DNA from: Caenorhabditis elegans
Lineage: Eukaryota; Nematoda; Chromadorea; Rhabditida; Rhabditidae
Direction of reading: 5' to 3'
Length of the DNA: 64,000 bases
Assembly: GCF_000002985.6 (NCBI RefSeq)
Contig: NC_003279.8
Location: 10,540,001 to 10,604,000, forward strand
Shown here one piece after another: positions 48,512 to 58,709 of the stretch. The translations under genes were made by a program, and so were the position numbers. Under the pieces are notes generated by a model. That model saw nothing but the letters and a program-made list of their open reading frames with translations. It did not search any database and was not told the DNA's origin. Positions within the stretch are counted from its first letter, which is position 1, and every line of letters starts with the position of its first letter.

Positions 48512-50080
48512 ATGTGTTCGACTTTTATTCTTCCTCCAAGAGTGAGTTCACTTTTTTTTTGAAATTAAATATGTATTTTCTCTTTCCGATTGAATTGTTT
48601 CAACGATGATCCCGATTCTCCAACTTTCTCCATTTCTTTTATTACCTTCAGTTTTATAATAATATTATCATTTTTCAGAGAAACAACTGCAACAAAAGCA
48701 GTAGTACCATCGCCTACTCGAAGTCGCAACACGAGGCGCCGAAGCAAGTGAGTTGGAAGTTTTATTTTTCGTTTATATAAACGTGTCGAAACTGACCTAT
48801 TTTTTGTCACGCCGTTCACGTGGCTTTCGTCACTAAATAGAATTTTGCGCTCCAAAAACAGAATTTTGCTCTTTTTTAATTAAAATAAATAATTTTTCAT
48901 TAAATAGACGTAATTAATAAAAATTAATTTCAGCTGCTTCAACTCCGATCTGAAATCAAGCCGCTGATTCCGCTCAATCAACCTTCCAATTTTTGGGAAT
49001 CCAGTCAAGATAGCGGAGTTCTCTCCAGCTTGTCATCTTCTCCCCAACAACGTTCGGGCCTGAGAAGTCAAAAATTGCATTTGACGTATATAGAGAAGAA
49101 CAAGAGAGTTCGTGCAATGATTCCACAACAACAGCATTATCATGCATTTGATCGCCCGACACACTACAATTCTCGAAAAACGTCTGGCCCACCACCACTG
49201 ATGAGAACACCATCTTCCGGATTTTCGTCGGCTTCTTCGTCGGAGAACATGTTTTCTGGATTGACATTGTCAGACAATGAGAACAAAATCCACGAAATCA
49301 TGGATCCATCAGTTGACGTGGATCTTGACATGTTTCTTTTGCCTGATTGTCGATACAAGCAACCAGTGCAACCATCAACCAGCACATCCCGTAACAATGT
49401 GAGCCAGATCAGCGGGTCGAGTCGTCTAAATGGATCCACGAGACATGTCGCACCAATTGTTCCAAAAGTTGCAATGCCGGTGAGTTTAAAATAAATTTTA
49501 AGTGATTTTAAAGAAATCAAATTATAATTTTCAAAATTCAATAAAAATTTACTTTTTTCAGTCGGAGTTATCATATGCCAACGTGAAGCGTTCAAGTGGA
49601 TATGTGGATTATATGCCAACAACTTACAATTCCAACGTGACGTCCAATTCGTCTGCAGCATCGGTTCCAATGTCTCCGGGCACATGGGTTCGGTGTCACT
49701 ATTGCTGGGAGTCGTATGTGAAACTGTGCCAACGAGTTGCAAATCTCGAACCACTCATCTCATGTGATGGCCCATGGAATTGGCATACACTTTATGATAT
49801 GCAAGGACGAGTCACGTATGTTTTTATTTATTCTTTGAAATCTAAAAATTGATATTTTTATCGAAACACGACCTAAAATTTTCTTTTAAAAAATTGTGTT
49901 GGAATTCGTAATTTTTTCGATTTTTAAATATCTAAACTTCGAAAATCTAATAATTTTTTTAAAAAAATCTTCTCAAATTATTATTATTTCAGATGTCCCC
50001 GACTGTGGTTTGCTCAACTCGATCGTGCCGGTTCAGAAATGGTCGAACAAATGGGACACGCTCGAAATGTTCCAGTCTAA
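48512..50080 (+). CDS. lst-1: LST-1, germline stem-cell regulator, Nanos-like zinc finger
   Basis: Works with FBF (PUF) proteins to keep germline stem cells, downstream of GLP-1/Notch. Exons: 48512-48541, 48679-48747, 48934-49479, 49562-49815, 49993-50080, 328 aa. Two KxxL FBF-binding motifs fall where the literature places them: KQLL at residues 32-35 and KLHL at 80-83. This confirms the exon assembly. The central part is disordered and rich in Ser, Pro, Gln and Asn. A single Nanos-like zinc finger spans exons 4-5 (RCHYCWESY, LCQRV, WNWH, TCPRLW). The LAG-1 site cluster ends about 100 bp upstream of the ATG. Confidence 0.95.
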
Positions 50081-50812
50081 GCAATAAAATTGGTTTAAAT
50101 ATCAATTAATTTATATTTTACCACCCCCTTCAAATGTTCTTCTTGTTTTACACTATCATCCAAAAAAATGCGGTTCTCTTCTTGATTCTTTTGTTGACGA
50201 ATACGGGCATTCCGTGTGAGCGTTTTTCTTTTTTATATTAATTCTTTCTGATCCTTATTAGCTCCTGCCACACACACCATTTTATGTTTAACTTACATAT
50301 TACCACCATCCCTGTTTTTTGATCCCCTTCCCTTTTTTAATAAAACATAATCAACTGTGCGAATTATGTGAATTTCAAATCCCATCCAATCTTTCGCTGT
50401 ATATCCATGTGCTCTTTTGTCTCTGGTGGGATCTTGCCCGATAAAATAAAGATGTCAAATATTTACTTTTCGCTATTCTTATTCATTTATTGGCAGGAAT
50501 TTCAGAAATTAAATCTCAAATTGGGATGAGGCACACAGTTGAAGATTTTCGGAATTTTCCACACATTATTCATCGATCACTGGAAACATAATATCATGCG
50601 CGAATAGATTGAACATGCTTCAACAAACTTCTCGAAGGATCGATGCATAGGGGTGCTCCAAGAGGCTTCTCGTGTGTAATATTTGCCGTGATTACACTCA
50701 TCCACATCTCGCGAACTCTCCGCCTTTCCCTCTTTTTCCTGTTTCTTCTCGAAAAATCTTTACTATTCGACACTTTTTGTGAACATTTATTTTTCTACTG
50801 AAACTTCTGAAA
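50081..50812. other. Spacer between lst-1 and set-18
   Basis: lst-1 3' UTR (regulatory in the germline by analogy) with AATAAA-like words near 50445, followed by the set-18 upstream region. No gene seen. Confidence 0.4.
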
Positions 50813-53800
50813 ATGGCTGTAAAAAAGAATAAGAATGTGCCAAAACAGGAGGATCCATTGGTTCAGAAAGACGAAATTTCGTCGATTCATGCTAGAATTA
50901 AGGTGATTTTTTTTGTACTTATTTAATTTCTTAAAAATCAAATTACAGATTTTCGAGACACCGTTCGCCACTCAAGTTCTCAATCCAAAAGTGAGCGAAT
51001 TCTGTGCAAACTGTCTTCGTGGTCCTGCTCCAGGAGAGAAGCTTCTTCGTTGTGGTGGATGTAATTTCTCAATGTATTGTAGTAAAGAGTGTCAGGCAAC
51101 TGCCTGGTTAGTTCATAAACCAGAATGCAAAAGACTGAAAGCTGTGGGTTTCTAACTAAAAATTGGAATTAATATTAAATTTGAGAGCTTCCCAAATCTT
51201 CCACTCACTGAAGTTTTGTTCCTTTCAAAAGTTATCGATCGTATTCAGTTTTTGGAGAAAAATGGAGATAAATTGGGAATTGAGGCAGAGAGGAAATTCT
51301 CGAGTTTGGTTGACCATAAGGTTGATATCAGGTGAGAATAATTGAAAAACTGGTGAATAGGATCTTTCAAGAGTCAAAAATCAACGATTATGTCAATTTA
51401 ATTAGATTTTGTCGCGACTTTTCGTATCTTTTCAGTATAAATTTTTCTAGAGCACGAAAACATACCAATTTACTAAACGCTAACGCGAAACGCGAAATAG
51501 AACAAAAATCAGAATACTTTTAACGAATTTTTCAGCAAAATTGGAATTTTAACTATTTGTTTAGATGGTATTCTTCTAATATTCGATTAAAAAAATAAAT
51601 GTTCTTACTTTTGTTCATGCTTGTTACAAATAAAAGCCAAAATGAATTATGAAAAATCATGAAAATACGAAAAATCGCTAGGAATCTAAAATATTAACTA
51701 ATAGTTAATTGTCCGAGAGGAGTACACGCGCGAGTGCACTGGAGCACTCATTTGCGCGCGAAATTCAAATTAGATTAACGCGGAGGTCGATTTTCAGCTT
51801 TTCGAAGCCATGGAATAGGCGTTTTAAGATATTTGAAAAATATCAAAAACACAATTTTAGAGACGACGAGGAGAAGATGGCTCATTTTGAGAAAATCTTC
51901 GAGAAAATGGGAGCCTTCCGAGGAGAGGAAATGATTGAAAAAGGCGAATTCTTCGATGTATTCTGTAAGGCTACAATCAATTCTCACAGTATTCACACAA
52001 ATGCTGGAAATGAAGTCGGAATGGCTCTTGATTTGGGTGTTTCAAAGTATAATCATTCATGTCGTCCAACATGTTCAATGGTTTTTGATGGATATCGTGT
52101 ATGTCTTCGACCACTGGTTCCAGGTGTTGATGCTGAAAATACTGAAGAAGCATTCATTTCGTATATTGATGTGGGAAGAAGCAAGTATATTCGAAGAAGA
52201 GATTTAAATTCAAGATGGTATTTTAATTGTGAATGTACAAGATGTATGGATCCAGAAGATGATGCATTGACAGCTATTCGATGTGCAAATCCGGCTTGTG
52301 ATGCTCCAATTGTTAGTTTTTTTTTCAAAATCTAAACGCTTTTGCAGGAAATTCAAATGTTCAATTCGATCGGTCGATCTAGTGTTACAATTTTCTGAAA
52401 CGTATACTTAGAGTACTGTAGCTGAACAGTTTCGCTCGTCACGAGACCCGAGCCCTTTGAATTGGCAACAAAACTTGCTCTAGAACTTAATTCATTTTCT
52501 GAAGAATCAAAGCGAAATTCCAGCTAACATCTGAAACTGAAGAACCAATGAACATTGCTTGTGAAAAATGCAAAACGATTGTCGAAGAGGATACTGTAAA
52601 AGCAGCTCAAGAATACATGAAAACCCTTCCAGCATCATTTGATCCAAAGTGTCCAGCAGAAATTGTAAGTTTTCTTTGATTATTATAACAATGTACTGTA
52701 ATCTTTGTAACTTTCTGAAAAGTAAAGGCGCAAGAATTTATTAGGATAGGCCTCGCCACGAAGAACTGTTTATGGTAGCACGCGGTGGGACCCATACATA
52801 TATAGTTTAATAAAGCCTTTGCAATATTTTAATTTTTAAGCAAGTTTTCAAATGATTAGCTTTGGTTTAAATTGAAATATTAATATGTAGAGTTCTGAAT
52901 AAAATAGACAAAACTCTCGGTAAATGATAAATCCCAATTCAGGAAGCTCTTCCAGGCAAGGTTTGTTTATTATATTCAAAGGCGTGTGTTCTCCTCGGAC
53001 ACTCCTTCCCTGCTTTTCCCTACGATTTCTCTCCCCTCCACAATTTCCCCATCTTCCTCTCCGACATTATTATCCATCACTATTTTTCGTTCTCCTCTAC
53101 GCTTCAAATATCCTCGGTTCCCAGAAAGTTTTCGTCGCATCGGTGGTTCAGTGGTAGAATGCTCGCCTGCCACGCGGGCGGCCCGGGTTCGATTCCCGGT
53201 CGATGCAATTCTTTTTCGTTTTTTACCCTAGAGCACATTCATTCCAAAACCCCCCAGCTTCTCATAGGGCTCCAGTAAACTTTTTTAATTTTGACTTTTT
53301 AGCTCAAAGAACTCCTTGCAAAAGCCGAACAAATACTGCATCCATCAAATGTCTACGTGGCAAGACTCAGAACCGCATTATTCCACGTCACAGGAACTCT
53401 TACGATGGATAATCTATCCTCAATGCATACACAAATCTACAACAACTATAAAATGTGTTTCCCGAAAGCAGATCGACACGTTGGATTCCAACTTCTTCAT
53501 ATTGTAAAAGCATTAATTGAAAAAGACGAGAGAGATGAAGCCATGCCATACGCATTTGATGCTATGAATATTTTCGAAGTTTGCTTTGGATTAGACCATC
53601 CATATTACCTTCAAACTCTTGCATTGTGGACTTATTTAGAGAAAAAGGTATTTAAAATTTTTTTAATTAAGAGTTTTTGCATTAAAAATCAAAAAAATTC
53701 AGATTCCAAAATCAACCGAAGAACTCGTTCAACTCACAAATTTCTCCGATAATCGTCCAATTGATATTGTGAGCCTCCTGAAAAGAGCCAACATGCTTCC

Positions 53801-53840
53801 ACCGCCACCGTATGCTGCTGGTACTCCAGGTGTTGCTTAA
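50813..53840 (+). CDS. set-18: SMYD-type MYND/SET lysine methyltransferase
   Basis: SMYD family lysine methyltransferase. Exons: 50813-50902, 50949-51143, 51186-51331, 51861-52311, 52524-52664, 52943-52960, 53303-53647, 53703-53840, about 507 aa. The MYND zinc finger is in exon 2 (FCANCL, LLRCGGC, MYCSKEC, HKPEC). The SET core is in exon 4: KYNHSCRPTC (the NHS.xPN-like motif), FISYIDVG, and the post-SET cysteines CECTRCMD. The C-terminal helices form the SMYD TPR-like domain (FQLLHIVKALIEKDE). Oddities: exon 6 is only 18 nt (EALPGK), exon 3 uses a weak acceptor (AATTTGAG) with a 42-nt intron, and the intron after exon 6 contains a tRNA-Gly gene on the same strand. Confidence 0.9.
53137..53207 (+). 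tRNA. tRNA-Gly(GCC)
   Basis: A 71-nt cloverleaf with acceptor stem GCATCGG / TCGATGC (one imperfect pair), anticodon loop CTGCCAC giving GCC, T-loop GGTTCGATTCC and discriminator A. Internal A and B boxes are present (TGGTTCAGTGG, GGTTCGATTCC). A T-run follows at 53210. It lies inside a set-18 intron in the sense direction. Confidence 0.93.
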
Positions 53841-54473
53841 CCGGTTAAAAATTTTGCTTCATAAAATTTTTAATTTTGTTTTATTTTTTCAATTGTTGGT
53901 AGCCCAACGTTCCTGCTAATTTGTTATACGTTCCTCTGCAATAAATAATTGGTTTTTAAAAAATTCATTTAAAACTTTTAACTTCGACACTTTGAACATC
54001 GAAACGTGAACTTTTCTCTATAAAAATCGAAATAAACAAAGTCTACACTCAAAATAATAAAACTGCGTGGCGTGTACTGCAGAAAACCTAATATTTAGGC
54101 CCCGCCTTTTTTTCGTCCACTCACGGGGAAAAGGCAGAATTCGGGGACCAACCAATATCAGGCCGCCGACATCTCATGGGTTCCGCGCGCCGCTATGTTT
54201 ATCTCGCAGCGGGCGGAGACAGCTTGCCACACCCACAACGAGTTAAACATAGCGGTGCGCGGAACCCATGAGATGTCGGCGGCCTGATATTGGTTGGTCC
54301 CCGAATTTTGCCTTTTCCCCGTGAGTGGACGATAAAAAGGCGGGGCCTAATTATGAGGTTTTCTGCAGTACACGCCACGCAGTTTTATTATTTCGAGTGT
54401 AGTCTCTTATAAAAATTCAGAAATTTTGAATTTCGACTGCTCATTTCGAAATATTTCATATTAAAACCAAAAA
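53841..54473. other. Spacer between set-18 and the tail-anchored gene
   Basis: Consists of the set-18 3' UTR (AATAAATAATT near 53940) and the palindromic MITE listed separately. Confidence 0.5.
54044..54401. mobile_element. Palindromic MITE, Tc1/mariner-like ends
   Basis: Two arms of about 163 bp (54044-54206 and 54239-54401) are near-perfect reverse complements around a 32-bp GC-rich loop. The outer ends are TACACTC and GAGTGTA, so each end is bounded by a TA, as expected of a Tc1/mariner-type insertion. Inside each arm is the same GC-rich block (GGCGTGTACTGCAG, CCGCCGACATCTCATGGG). There is no transposase frame. High arm identity suggests a recent insertion or gene conversion. Confidence 0.85.
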
Positions 54474-55487
54474 ATGTGTAAGTTTTTGGAATTATTTATA
54501 TTCAAAGAAAAATGAATATGTTTCAGCAACGAATGAATTTGAAAGAATAGATAGTCTAGCGAAGATATGTGATGATCATGAGAAAAATCTACGTCGATCA
54601 CTGGAAAATGTTTCTCAGCGGAATACGGTATACACTGTTTGCGCGTAAATTATGGTGCATTCAGTCGGTGTTTCAGCATTTTCAGAGCTAATTTTCAAAG
54701 CTAGTTTTCAAATCGCCTTTAAGTGGTACAGTAGTTTCCCGATGGTGAGACTTACTTGGGTCTCGCCACGAAATAAATTTGTGATAGAACTTTAAACAGC
54801 TACTGTACTTCTTAAAGGCGCACATACCTTTTATTTGTTTTCATTAGAAAGTTTTTGGTTCACCGACAATGCGTGGCGTTTGACACATAAATTCAGTTTG
54901 AAAAATAAACCTGAATTTGTCAAATTCGTAACTATTATTAACAGGAAGTGAGTGAACTCATGAGTCTCCGTCTTCATCAAATCACTCAAAAAATGGGAAA
55001 TCTGAGATCAAAATTTGATTCAGTTCATACTCACAATCAAAAGGTAATTTATTCTTCAACTTCTGAAAAATCACCTGCCAATCTTCAGTTACTCGAAAAA
55101 ATCAAGGAGAAGCTCGACGAAATCGATGCTCAAGAGATGGAAGCAAATCGAGAATATGATGATTTTCGACGGAATGTGACGTTTGCAAAACGGCAACATA
55201 AAAAGAATGGGATTATTCGAGCTTTGGGACACAAAATCTACAATTATGGAATTACGATTTTGATTTTTATTGGATGGTATAAGCCACCAAAGAAACCAGC
55301 GAAATCTGTCAAAAAATGTAGTATTGAATTACCGTAAGTTTACCAAAAAAGTACAATCAATTAATGAATACTTTACAGACGCATTTCTCCATCTCAACAC
55401 ACCATAACTGGGATTTTACCTGAAAAATCGAAATCGATAACAGCGACGGCCCCGAAAATTAGTCCGACAAAGAAAAAACTTTCGTGA
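54474..55487 (+). CDS. Small membrane-anchored protein, unknown
   Basis: Exons: 54474-54477, 54527-54627, 54945-55043, 55089-55333, 55379-55487, 185 aa. The first coding exon is only 4 nt (ATG plus one base); the next exon reads STNEFERIDSLAKICDDHEK. Residues to about 120 are charged and helical, coiled-coil-like (LLEKIKEKLDEIDAQEMEAN). A single hydrophobic segment follows (YGITILIFIGWYK), then a basic, proline-rich tail. This suggests a membrane-tethered adaptor. The intron 55044-55088 (45 nt) is in frame without stops, so it may be retained. No family was recognised. A copy of the dispersed repeat sits in the intron at 54725-54835. Confidence 0.75.
54725..54835. repeat. Dispersed repeat copy in intron
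   Basis: GTACAGTAG word, then GGGTCTCGCCACGAAATAA (54759-54777) and CTACTGTACTTCTTAAAGGC (54801-54820), continuing GCACATACC. The blocks are the same as at 35040 and 59985. Confidence 0.65.
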
Positions 55488-55550
55488 AATTAATTTTATT
55501 TGCTTCAATAAAATAATTTCTTATCATTTTTCAACATTTGTGTGTTCAAA

Positions 55551-58457
55551 ATGATGGTTTCTTGGAAATTGTGTTTAATTCTAACTGGTCTGGTTAATGG
55601 TAAGCACATAATTTACAAAAGAAGCAGGCGGGGGTAGGTATATAGAAAGGCATGTAGGCGGGCGGGAATGGGGTGAAGCAAGCATTGGTGGAAAATATAA
55701 CCTATAGATGTCAGGCATATGTAGGCAGGAATAAGGTAGGCACACAGATAGGCATGAGGCAGTGACGTAGACAGTCATGATGTTGGCACCTAAACTGGCT
55801 AATATTGGTACATGCATGGTGTAGTCAAAAGCTAGAATTAGACTGGCAGGAATAGGGAAGTACGTAGGCAAGCACAAGATAGGCTGGGAAACCTATAGTT
55901 ACCAGCATGAGGCTGGCATGCAGGTATTTAGGCATAGTATAGGCACACTGGTAGGAAAAAGGTATACGGTTTCCGGCTCTATGAAAAAGCACCTCTCAAA
56001 AGGAAGTCAGTCCATTTATCCAAATAAGCCTAAAGGCTACATATATTTTGATTTCAGTATTTCTTACAAAAAGCTTTACTCGAACGTTTTCACAAAAGTT
56101 TGTGAACGTTTCGATATCCGATGATTGCGAGACAACTGAGGAATCAGAACGAATTTTCGGATATCGCACGAATTTCTATTCGGATGACACTGGAAATGTC
56201 TTCTGTTTTCGGAAAAAAGATGGATCAATACGGATGAGTTCCACGTCGCGGTTTTTCGAAGATCCACGATTCATGTGTTCAAAGGGTTCAATGGATTGGT
56301 ATAGAGGAAAGAAAAACGTGGATTTTAAAGGTTTGTATATACATACCGTATTTCCTCTATTAGTTTTGCATCTAAAATCACTCATCGAAAATTAGTTTTG
56401 CACCTCTAATAGTTTTGCACCCCTTCATTTGTTCCCTATTTTCAGGAATTCAAAATTTGCATTATAAAATCGTTTTACAAATCGGGAAAATTCTTACAGA
56501 CTTGGTATAACAAGTCAAAATTGGCAAAATATGAGTACAACTCGGACAGTTTTTGCGTATCAGCCTTAAAATTCGTCCATTTTGGTTCATAAGGTGTTAC
56601 TAAAAATGATGATATTTGCCATAACTGAATGGGAAACATGAGAAAAAACCTGTTTGAAAATTAGTTTTGCACCCTCTATTAGTTTTGCATCAAATTAGGT
56701 GTCCGAAAATTAGTTTTGCACGCCTTACTAATAGAGGATATACGGTATATGCCTGCCTAATCCCGTCTGTACATAAATCTATTCAGATCGTCCCTGCCTA
56801 TTCTGGTCAAGTATTCCTAACTCAACATTCGATATATCGGACAGCTCCAGCTCATCTTACAGTATGAATCGAATATTACCAGATGAATATGAAAACTTTT
56901 GCCGTAACCCGGATAAGAATCCATTAGGACCATGGTGTTACGTTGGAAATGATACTACAGCTCCGTGTTTTCAACCATGTCGTCCTTCAACTGAAACATC
57001 ATCAGATTTTGTATGCTTGAATCGAGATGGCTTCCCGTATACTGATTATGATATGTCTGATATTCTCGATCTTCCACAGTTGATTGGAATATTTAAAGAT
57101 GTTGATTTAATGTATGAGTCGAGATTTGTTCTGCCAAGTTTGCCAGATGGAGTTCAGAGATTATCTACAAAGAGGTAACCTCTAAAATTTATAGTTTATA
57201 GAAGGAAACTTTTCTAAAAGTTTGTTGGATTTTTTCATTGTCGTGCCAAAGTTTTCAACCGGAAATTTATACAGCTGCATAAACAAAGGACACATTGCAA
57301 ACCACTTTGGACCTTGGATAGCTGTTCTCGATCAGACTGCAACCCAATTTCTGGCTGCCGCTGGAAGGAGGTAATCGAGAAAAAAAAAGTTTTTTGAATT
57401 TCAAATAACCAAATACTCTTCTTTCCAGAAAACTTCGAGATCTATGTTTTCCGAGTTTTAATGAACATGAAATATTCACGTATCAACAAGGAATCTTACT
57501 CGATGCAATAATTGAAGATGAACTGACAATATCTGGATGTACATTCTGGAGACGATGCTTCTCATCATGTCAAGATGACTTGGCAACTTGTTGGCTGAAA
57601 TCTCAAAAAGGATATTTTGGGTCAAAAGCTACCAGTGTCAGTGGGAAACAGTGTATTCCATGGACTCAAGCCACGTCGGAAATATTGAGTATGGTCAAAG
57701 TGAATTCCACGTCATCAGGTGTCTATCATATGTACCATCGGCTTCTTTTTGAGGATCCCAGTCAATTTTTCACTGAAAGTAGACTTTTCATGAATACTGA
57801 GTTAGTTTATCTTTTAAGTAGGAGAGCAGAAAACTTTATTTTCAGAGCCTCTTGTATGCTTCTGAACCGGAGAAACTCAGTGGAAGTTAAGAATTCATAC
57901 AAAGAATCACCATTTTTTACGAACGAGAAATTGGTTTCGGAATTTGAAAAATTATTCCAACAAGGTCCTGGATGCTTTGTCAAACAGGTATTGGAAATCA
58001 GTAATTTTTGTGAAACGTGGTGTATAAAGGCGCACAGCTTTATTCATATGGGTCTCGCAGCGCGAAATTTATTTTTCAAAGTGTGTCTTTAAGTTTACTG
58101 TAGGGTGATTTTTTTGTGGAAAAATTACAATCAAAGAGGCTTAAACGAACAATAAAATATATTTTGAAAAATAACAGTTTTCTTCGAATGGGGCTTTTTA
58201 TTTCAAATTGAACAAAAGTCAATAAAAAAATTTCCAATAAATTCAGCCAAAAATTTACGAAGTCCCAATATTAGACGCTTTCAAAATATATCAATTTTCA
58301 GAATAAAACTATCGAATTCCAATCATGCTACACCGAATGTGAATCAGAAAAGAAGCCTACATTGACAAAACCACTCTGTTTTGAGAAAAATCGATATTCG
58401 ATCTGCAAGCCGAAAAGAAGTGGTGATTGGTTGAAGCGAGGAAGAAAAGTTGACTAA
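55551..58457 (+). CDS. Secreted kringle-domain protein
   Basis: Exons: 55551-55599, 56058-56330, 56787-57174, 57275-57370, 57429-57800, 57846-57987, 58302-58457, 491 aa. Residues 1-17 (MMVSWKLCLILTGLVNG) are a signal peptide. A kringle-like domain spans exons 2-3: FMCSKGSMDWYRGKKN, PCLFWSS, then NFCRNPDKNPLGPWCYV and a final cysteine. The C-terminal 200 residues are cysteine-rich with no recognised family (CTFWRRCFSSCQDD, SCYTECES). There is no transmembrane segment or protease triad. The first exon starts only 63 bp after the preceding stop, with no clear trans-splice site. Intron 1 contains the AGGCAGGC-type minisatellite. Confidence 0.78.
55620..55975. repeat. Degenerate AGGCAGG minisatellite in intron
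   Basis: Irregular reiteration of GTAGGCAGG, GGCATGAGGC, GGCATGTAGGC and similar words in intron 1 of the kringle gene. It is the reverse-complement form of the 7130-7590 array. Confidence 0.65.
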
Positions 58458-58709
58458 ATTATTTTCATGAAAATAAATTATTTTCTTGATTTTTGTCCTC
58501 TATTAATGATAATTTTGCGAGAAACAATTAAATTTGAATCCGCGCGCATTTGTTTCACTCTCATGTTCTGCGTCTCTCGTCAATGCACGCTCTATCGCTT
58601 TAGCTTTCACAATGCATTTTCGCTCTACTGTCAACAATTTTTCCCTAAATTTTATATAAATTTTACAAATTTATGAATTTTCTTCGTTTTAAATTATATT
58701 TTTAGAAAT
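58458..58709. other. Spacer before pash-1
   Basis: About 250 bp, AT-rich, with a TTTTTAG acceptor ending at 58705, 4 nt before the pash-1 ATG. That suggests a trans-spliced leader. Confidence 0.4.

Noticed and set aside
48302-48562. 86-aa frame upstream of and overlapping lst-1 exon 1
   Set aside because: It runs through the LAG-1 site cluster in a different frame from LST-1 and has no recognisable domain.
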